A stretch of DNA of 9,395 bases from Kaiparowitsia sp041742695. GTDB taxonomy: Bacteria > Cyanobacteriota > Cyanobacteriia > Elainellales > Elainellaceae. The position numbers and the translations under genes are program-made. The stretch's first letter is position 1; the number at the start of each line of letters is the position of its first letter. The notes beneath the pieces were generated by a model. It saw only the letters and a program-made list of their open reading frames with translations, ran no database searches and was not told the origin of the DNA. Location: positions 1 to 9,395 of the forward strand of contig JBGTOF010000011.1 in the NCBI GenBank assembly GCA_041742695.1, in the 5' to 3' direction. Below are positions 6,901 through 9,395 of this stretch, piece after piece.

Positions 6901-7062
6901 GCACCCGGCACCCCAGGCCGCAACGCCATTGAACGCGCCCTCACCCCCACCGAAGAACTAAGCGGTATCGCCACAGTCCATCTGCAACCCGGCGATGTGC
7001 TCATCATTGAAACCCCCGGCGGCGGCGGATTTGGGGCCAGCGAAGAGGGAAGGCGTTGCTGA
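3385..7062 (+). CDS. oplAH: 5-oxoprolinase, ATP-hydrolysing (fused HyuA-HyuB)
   Basis: A cytosolic enzyme of 1225 residues, the usual length for fused 5-oxoprolinases, that opens 5-oxo-L-proline to L-glutamate using ATP, in glutathione turnover or clearing of spontaneously formed pyroglutamate. Domains in order: N-terminal hydantoinase A domain (FWIDRGGTFTDIV near residue 20, KMGTTVATNALLER near 85), hydantoinase A ATPase-fold domain (SGPAGGIVGAV near 278, FDMGGTSTDVSHYSGEYERV near 301, TVAAGGGSIV near 340, GPACYRNGGPLTVTD near 370), then from about 713 the hydantoinase B part (NNLFRAIAEEMGV, NPYNGGTHLPDV, SRGHHADIGG) ending GGGGFG. ATG 3385 has TTAGG eight bases upstream; GTG 3382 is an alternative. 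No frameshift or missing block is visible. The 5' leader abuts attC 3. A hydantoinase or acetone carboxylase relative is possible, but the fusion and length favour OplAH. Confidence 0.9.
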   Translation: MTSDQAGDTRSAAGQWQFWIDRGGTFTDIVARRPDGSLVVHKLLSENPDRYADAPLQGIRDLLGLAADASIPADQIAAVKMGTTVATNALLERQGDRTVLLITKGFRDALRIGYQNRPDIFARQIQLPEMLYERVIEVDERIDAQGNVLFSFRPFVTGLAEELQDAYNAGIRSCAIALMHGYRYPQHEQKTAELAREIGFTQVSVSHQVSPLMKLVSRGDTTVVDAYLSPILRRYVERIAGELAGESDAAPPLLFMQSNGGLTDATLFQGKDSILSGPAGGIVGAVRTSAQAGFDRIIGFDMGGTSTDVSHYSGEYERVFETEVAGVRLRSPMMAIHTVAAGGGSIVRFDGTRYRVGPASAGAYPGPACYRNGGPLTVTDCNVRLGRIQPQFFPAVFGPNGDALLDAAVVQQRFGALADEIHAQTGGARSPEQVAAGFLAIAVENMAAAIKKISVQRGHDITHYTLCCFGGAGGQHACAIADALGMRQVFLHPYAGVLSAYGIGLADVTTMRERAIEAPLHDSLMPLLKTVMEDLTAEGRAEIQAQGFEDDAIEAIAKLQIRYEGTDSPLLVNAGDISAMTAEFEANYRQRYGFVMAEKSLMVEAVTLEVIGKTNRAEEGFQTTPRTDALTPITTVPLYAHDRWQDAPVYKRDDLKPGDRLPGPTLIIEPTSTIVVEPGWVAVITEAGHLILQTGASPLPASQSLTSQAATPDPVLLEIFNNLFRAIAEEMGVALQNTSYSVNIKERLDFSCAIFDKQGQLVANAPHIPVHLGSMGESVQSLMRDLTLQPGDVYASNNPYNGGTHLPDVTVITPVYVEADPNTPLFYVASRGHHADIGGITPGSMPAHSTTLHEEGVLLDNLRLVAQGQFCEADVLERLTSGDYPARNPTQNIADLRAQVAANERGVQQLQQMVNQYGLATVQSYMQHVQDNAEAAVQRAIGALRDGQFTYPLDDGSQIQVAVTIDAAAQTAQIDFSGTSPQHPGNLNAPLAICKAVVLYVFRTLVDDDIPLNAGCLKPLSILVPEGCLLNPRYPAAVVAGNVETSQAIANCLYGALGVLAAGQGTMNNLTFGNARHQYYETICGGAGAGPSFDGADAVHTHMTNSRLTDPEVLEWRFPILLEQFQIREGSGGSGAHRGGHGVIRRLQFREAMTATLLSGHRTVPPFGLDGGAPGTPGRNAIERALTPTEELSGIATVHLQPGDVLIIETPGGGGFGASEEGRRC

Positions 7063-7074
7063 ATACAAGTATGA

Positions 7075-7150
7075 TTTGCCCCCCCAGCCCCCCGATTTTG
7101 GGGGGAGACAGAGTCTCAAAGTCCCCCAGAATTGGGGGATTTAGGGGGCC
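7075..7150. repeat. G/C-block stem-loop repeat after oplAH
   Basis: Two hairpins, CCCCCC-gatttt-GGGGGG (7088-7105) and CCCCC-agaatt-GGGGG (7123-7138), lie inside a larger inverted arrangement: the left half GCCCCCCCAG..CCCCCC mirrors the right half GGGGG..TTTAGGGGGCC. Elements of this type (CCCCCAAAATTGGGGG-like) are scattered between cyanobacterial genes. It starts 13 bases after the oplAH stop and may end its transcript, although there is no T-run. Confidence 0.6.
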
Positions 7151-7223
7151 ATGCAGAGTCTAAAGGTTTTGCCGGTTCATTTCTCGATTCAGCAACGCCA
7201 GAGGGAATTATGCTCAGAGCGTT

Positions 7224-7273
7224 GCTAGAGCCCCGGTTTCGTATGGAAACGGAGACTCTAGCCGTTGACGGCT
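7224..7273 (-). terminator. Tandem hairpins downstream of minus-strand small gene
   Basis: AGCCGT-TG-ACGGCT (7260-7273) is a perfect 6-base stem, and GCTAGAG..GTTTC-gtatg-GAAAC..CTCTAGC (7224-7262) a longer stem with an internal loop. They overlap at AGC, so only one can form fully at a time. They begin 4 bases beyond the stop of the gene at 7277. No T-run follows, so intrinsic termination is uncertain. Confidence 0.4.
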
Positions 7274-7276
7274 GCG

Positions 7277-7480
7277 TTAACGCGTCAGCACCGACATCAC
7301 CTTGCCCTCAGAAAACGGCGCAGGAATAATCGGCGTAAACTGGGCGCGATCGGTCGCCACTTTCTTGACGTAGAGTTCATTCATCGCGTGGATCACCTGC
7401 TCCCGCGACCCCACAATCCAAATCTGCAAACGGCTGTCGCCCTGCTGCGTGGGCAGCAAGGTATTGATGTCAGATGTCAT
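7277..7480 (-). CDS. Small conserved-looking hypothetical protein
   Basis: I do not recognise the family by name. ATG 7480-7478 with GAGG eight bases upstream starts a 67-residue acidic-to-neutral protein without membrane segments or signal peptide; the part reading LQIWIVGSREQVIHAMNELY has a beta-strand/helix look (possible ferredoxin-like half), and the tail AQFTPIIPAPFSEGKVMSVL is ordered-looking. In-frame upstream there is another candidate start, ATG 7576-7574, preceded by AGGAG at 10 bases, which would give 99 residues with a basic N-terminal extension (IIKRLANADKWLGQPRPKR). I prefer the shorter form but cannot decide. It converges on oplAH, with stem-loops between. The long plus-strand frame across it is Arg/His rich and looks like a shadow. 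Confidence 0.65.
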   Translation of the reverse strand: MTSDINTLLPTQQGDSRLQIWIVGSREQVIHAMNELYVKKVATDRAQFTPIIPAPFSEGKVMSVLTR

Positions 7481-7527
7481 GGTATTTGCCTCGCTAATGC
7501 GTGTTGTAGAGGAAACGCGCTTAGGGC

Positions 7528-7544
7528 GTGGTTGACCCAACCAC
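7528..7544. promoter_or_regulatory. Perfect inverted repeat upstream of small minus-strand gene
   Basis: GTGGTTG-ACC-CAACCAC is a perfect 7-base stem with a 3-base loop, about 48 bases upstream of the preferred start. It may be an operator or mRNA leader structure, or it may lie inside the coding region if the longer start is used. Function unknown. Confidence 0.35.
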
Positions 7545-7582
7545 TTGTCAGCATTAGCAAGGCGCTTGATAATCATCAAAGC

Positions 7583-7609
7583 CTGGCTCCTGCCCGGTTC
7601 AGGAGTCAG
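7583..7609 (-). promoter_or_regulatory. Hairpin enclosing a Shine-Dalgarno sequence
   Basis: CTGGCTCCTG and CAGGAGTCAG pair at 9 of 10 positions around loop CCCGGTT. On the minus strand one arm contains AGGAG (7591-7587), the ribosome site for the alternative start at 7576, so folding would hide that start. It could equally be a DNA-level operator. Confidence 0.35.
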
Positions 7610-7682
7610 GTCAGCTGGTTAGTGAGTGTTCCACCACTCCTAATCAGCGCCCAAAACCCCAAGCGCGCATGTTTTAGATGTC

Positions 7683-7701
7683 ACCGGAATCCAATTCCGG
7701 T
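7683..7701. repeat. Perfect 8-base inverted repeat
   Basis: ACCGGAAT and ATTCCGGT flank CCA. There is no T-run and no adjacent intact gene, so it may be an operator or the relic of a terminator. Function not determinable. Confidence 0.4.
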
Positions 7702-7776
7702 ATCGCAAAGAATAAACCAACTCGCTAGAGAAAACAAGTGTTTCCCTCTACATTTTGTGACGACGGCTCAACCTCA

Positions 7777-7845
7777 TTGCCTTTGATCGACCAAGCCGCC
7801 TACAAGGGCTGGATAGAACTAGACCTCTTCAGCCAGGGAACCTAA
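7777..7845 (+). pseudogene. Decayed 5' scrap of a leucine-rich repeat gene
   Basis: In the frame through TTG 7783 the bases encode LIDQAAYKGWIELDLFSQGT then TAA (7843-7845). The leucine-rich repeat protein starting at 8688 reads LIDQAAHEGWTELDLSGQGL at residues 8-27, 14 of 20 identical, and the nucleotides before it (GACGACGGCTC against CACGACGAACTG) also resemble each other. The fragment has no intact start and breaks off just before the first repeat unit. It lies about 920 bases upstream of the fuller copy, with the nucleotidyltransferase module in between. Confidence 0.7.
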
Positions 7846-8053
7846 CATTTAGGTAGCTCCTGCAATAGGCTTAATCATTGCATCTCCACCGATGACCACC
7901 AAGCGGGTAAACTCCCTTCGCTAGGTGATCGAATCTCTCTAGGCCAGAGCGACGCTTGCTGTATGTGCCACACTGGATTGCAAAGCGGCCTGGCAAACCA
8001 GCTCAAATCGTCTGCACCCTCTGCATCAGTAAGTCCTGTTTGGAAATTTGACT

Positions 8054-8257
8054 ATGGCAGACCCAAAACTGCATACCGTACAAAGGGTGGTAACCAAAAC
8101 CAGCCTCCATGCTCCCAAGCAAGACACCGCTTATTGGCGCACACGGCCCTATATCGACAGACTTGGGGAACTAGAAAGCCTTCGCCAACAGTATCATTTG
8201 TGGAAATACGGTGCTGAACCAAGATTTCAAAGAGTTTATACAGTCGCTAAACGATAA
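8054..8257 (+). CDS. Small protein encoded with a nucleotidyltransferase; possible partner
   Basis: ATG 8054, with GGAAA seven bases upstream, starts a basic 67-residue protein: an N-terminal half with polar and charged residues, then AYWRTRPYIDRLGELESLRQQY and EPRFQRVYTVAKR. The pattern RP..RL..LE.LRRQY....PR.QRV is one I associate with small cyanobacterial genes placed before nucleotidyltransferases of the DUF6036/AbiEii-like type. The last 47 bases overlap the next gene in another frame, implying coupled translation. No catalytic motif is seen; by position it could be the antitoxin or accessory half of a two-gene module. That role is inferred. Confidence 0.7.
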   Translation: MADPKLHTVQRVVTKTSLHAPKQDTAYWRTRPYIDRLGELESLRQQYHLWKYGAEPRFQRVYTVAKR

Positions 8258-8648
8258 TCAGGTCAATTATCTAGTAATTGGCGGTTACGCAGTGGCTTTG
8301 CATGGCTATCCTCGTTACACCAAAGATATTGATATTTGGGTTGAAATGACAGCCGAGAATGCCGCCAATATGCTCAAAGCCCTAGAGCAGTTTGGATTTG
8401 CATCACTGAATTTACAAGCAGAAGACTTTTTGACCCCAGATCAGGTGATCCAGTTAGGTTATCCTCCCAGCCGAATCGACCTAATCACGACACCCGATGG
8501 TGTTGATTTTGCCACCTGCTATGCCAACCGCCTGACTGTAGCCATCGATGGTATTGCAGTCAACTTCATCGATTTAGAAAATCTCAAACTTAACAAGCGG
8601 GCATCAGGCCGACTTCAAGACTTAGCTGATCTAGAGAATTTGTCTTAG
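8211..8648 (+). CDS. Nucleotidyltransferase of the DUF6036/AbiEii-like type
   Basis: A 145-residue protein with YLVIGGYAVALHGYPRYTKD at 20-39 and IDIWVE after it: the GG...(T)KD.D signature of polymerase-beta-fold nucleotidyltransferases, with metal-binding D39 and D41. The remainder (RIDLITTPDG, INFIDLENL-like strand, NKRASGRLQDLADLENL) matches the usual C-terminal end of this family. Relatives act as toxins or abortive-infection proteins that modify tRNA or other targets with nucleotides; the substrate here is unknown. The start is GTG 8211 (GTGCTGAACCAAGAT), which gives the MLN..FKEFI opening typical of the family and lies inside the upstream gene. Length is normal. The module probably forms a toxin-antitoxin-like or housekeeping-independent pair with the 67-residue protein. 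Confidence 0.82.
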   Translation: MLNQDFKEFIQSLNDNQVNYLVIGGYAVALHGYPRYTKDIDIWVEMTAENAANMLKALEQFGFASLNLQAEDFLTPDQVIQLGYPPSRIDLITTPDGVDFATCYANRLTVAIDGIAVNFIDLENLKLNKRASGRLQDLADLENLS

Positions 8649-8687
8649 CTTTTCTAAGTCCTATCCACTCATTCATCCATCCCCCCC

Positions 8688-9248
8688 ATGACCCACGACG
8701 AACTGCTGCAACTCATCGACCAGGCTGCCCACGAGGGCTGGACAGAATTAGACCTCTCGGGCCAGGGGTTGACAGAACTGCCCCCCGAAATTGGCAAACT
8801 CACCCAGCTAGAAACCCTGCTTTTGGGGAAATGGGACGAAGAGAAACATGAACGGTTAGGCAATGAGCTGACTAACCTGCCAGTAGAAATTAGCAAACTT
8901 GACAATCTCAAAACACTTGAAGCTGCGAGCAACCGAATTACCACAATTCCCGATAGCATTGCCCAGCTTAAAAATCTCCAGATACTCACTCTTCGCGATA
9001 ACCAAATCACCACAATTCCGGACTGTATTGGACAGCTGCCCAATCTGACCAGCCTTAAGCTCAGTGGTAATCAAATCACTATTATTCCGGACTGTATCGG
9101 ACAGCTATCTAACCTTACTCGTCTTTTGCTCAGTGGTAATCAAATCACTATTATTCCGGACTGTATCGGACAGCTATCTAACCTTAGGGCACCTCGATTA
9201 ATTGAGTGTTCCGGAGGATATGTGTCTCATTTGAGACAAGCAAGGTGA
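8688..9248 (+). CDS. Leucine-rich repeat protein, truncated in a repeat
   Basis: ATG 8688 starts MTHDELLQLIDQAAHEGWTE, a common opening of cyanobacterial leucine-rich repeat proteins (including Roco-type GTPases). From about residue 25 come 23-residue repeats of the type I..IPD.IGQL.NL..L.LSGNQ: an irregular first unit with an insert (KWDEEKHERL), then units at roughly 62, 85, 108 and 131, and a last partial unit ending QLSNL at about 166. After that the residues (RAPRLIECSGGYVSHLRQAR) are unrelated, run through apparent mobile-element DNA, and end at TGA 9246-9248. Any Roc-COR or other effector domain is therefore lost. There is no Shine-Dalgarno (CCCCCCC precedes ATG) and it lies 39 bases after the nucleotidyltransferase gene. 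Cytosolic, protein-binding. Confidence 0.8.
   Translation: MTHDELLQLIDQAAHEGWTELDLSGQGLTELPPEIGKLTQLETLLLGKWDEEKHERLGNELTNLPVEISKLDNLKTLEAASNRITTIPDSIAQLKNLQILTLRDNQITTIPDCIGQLPNLTSLKLSGNQITIIPDCIGQLSNLTRLLLSGNQITIIPDCIGQLSNLRAPRLIECSGGYVSHLRQAR
9059..9186 (+). repeat. 69-base tandem repeat within the leucine-rich repeat gene
   Basis: Bases 9059-9117 recur without change at 9128-9186, a period of 69 bases or 23 codons, exactly one leucine-rich repeat unit. The preceding unit (8992-9048) is only partly similar at base level, so the last two units were duplicated or converted recently. The second copy ends at the junction with the presumed insertion sequence. Confidence 0.9.
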
Positions 9249-9395
9249 TCCGGATATCTCCGTGACACTGCAACGGCTTGGTTATGTTCTAGACGTGTGG
9301 ATGGGGTTAGACATCTAGACCAAATTCATAGCGGTTCACAAATAGACCAATGACAATGTCATGTAACCGCTCTGACTTAGAAAAACAGGCGTTGC
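9187..9395. mobile_element. Probable insertion sequence end interrupting the leucine-rich repeat gene
   Basis: Repeat coding stops abruptly after AACCTTA (9180-9186) and is followed by GGGCACCTCGATTAATTGAG (9187-9206), which looks like a terminal inverted repeat. Within 60 bases comes a perfect dyad TGTCTCA-TT-TGAGACA (9223-9238) nested in weaker arms (CGGAGGATAT against ATATCTCCG). The minus-strand frame at 9307-9395 could be the transposase end. The other terminus and the target duplication are outside the window, so family and even IS identity are unproven. Confidence 0.45.
9307..9395 (-). CDS. C-terminal end of an unidentified protein, possibly a transposase
   Basis: An open frame enters from the right edge and ends at TAA 9309-9307, giving 28 visible residues: NACFSKSERLHDIVIGLFVN then RYEFGLDV. 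I do not recognise it with certainty. The helix-like ERLHDIVIGLFVNRYEF could be the end of a DDE transposase, which fits a position about 120 bases inside a presumed insertion-sequence terminus. Evidence is positional only. Confidence 0.35.
   Translation of the reverse strand, partial: NACFSKSERLHDIVIGLFVNRYEFGLDV

Larger units (their letters stand above)
7610..8053. other. Long stretch without an intact gene
   Basis: About 440 bases with no convincing gene. It holds a perfect inverted repeat ACCGGAAT-CCA-ATTCCGGT (7683-7701), a decayed leucine-rich repeat gene start (7777-7845), a short palindrome ACCTAA-CAT-TTAGGT (7840-7854), and, on the minus strand near 7848-7917, a 22-codon open run (RLVVIGGDAMIKPIAGAT then stop) that may be another gene scrap. 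The composition suggests a graveyard of remnants. Confidence 0.6.

Noticed and set aside
7265..7786. 173-codon plus-strand frame
   Set aside because: Arg/His-rich product antisense to the better-supported small gene at 7277-7480, with no domain and no plausible ribosome site; it looks like a shadow.
7841..7917. ACCTAAC at 7841-7847 as an R'' box, and the minus-strand run ending IGGDAMIKPIAGAT as a gene
   Set aside because: No matching R' box with pairing arms follows within a normal attC length, and the open run is only 22 codons without a start; it may be a gene scrap but is unsupported.
1..9395. CRISPR arrays, tRNA or rRNA genes
   Set aside because: No regularly spaced short repeats with unique spacers, no clover-leaf-like segment ending CCA, and no rRNA-like stretch were seen.

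Overview
The window looks cyanobacterial. HIP1-type octamers (GCGATCGC) recur through the coding DNA, there are G/C-block stem-loops of the kind common between cyanobacterial genes, and several protein families here (TPR, leucine-rich repeat, DUF433/DUF5615 pairs, a small nucleotidyltransferase pair) are typical accessory genes of large-genome cyanobacteria. Genus is not determinable from this; a Leptolyngbya-like filamentous lineage is only a guess.

Left part (1-3161): this reads as a fragment of an integron cassette array with no integrase in view (CALIN-like, or the distal end of a chromosomal integron). Three attC-like sites, each exactly 87 bp from R'' to R' box, lie at 360-446, 1897-1983 and 3075-3161. 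They cut the region into cassettes: (1) the end of an SH3-like repeat protein; (2) a 5'-truncated-copy cassette holding the leader and first ~178 codons of a 5-oxoprolinase gene plus a DUF433/DUF5615 toxin-antitoxin pair on the minus strand; (3) a headless TPR gene fragment plus a second DUF433/DUF5615 pair on the plus strand, whose toxin carries an in-frame amber codon. After the third attC comes the intact gene.

Centre (3162-7062): intact oplAH-like 5-oxoprolinase (HyuA and HyuB halves fused, 1225 aa), cytosolic, ATP-dependent opening of 5-oxoproline to glutamate. The homology between its 5' end and the truncated copy begins at the R' box of the preceding attC in both cases and stops at a HIP1 octamer in the truncated copy. 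A structured leader hairpin is conserved in both.

Right part (7063-9395): G/C-rich stem-loops, a small minus-strand conserved-looking hypothetical gene with hairpins at both ends, a long poorly coding stretch with a short decayed copy of a leucine-rich repeat gene start, a two-gene nucleotidyltransferase module with overlapping reading frames, and a leucine-rich repeat gene that breaks off inside a repeat where a probable insertion sequence begins. A minus-strand open frame, possibly the transposase end, runs out of the window.

Overall this is an accessory island in which toxin-antitoxin-like modules repeatedly sit between a truncated and a fuller copy of the same gene (oplAH on the left, leucine-rich repeat gene on the right), with attC recombination the likely agent on the left.
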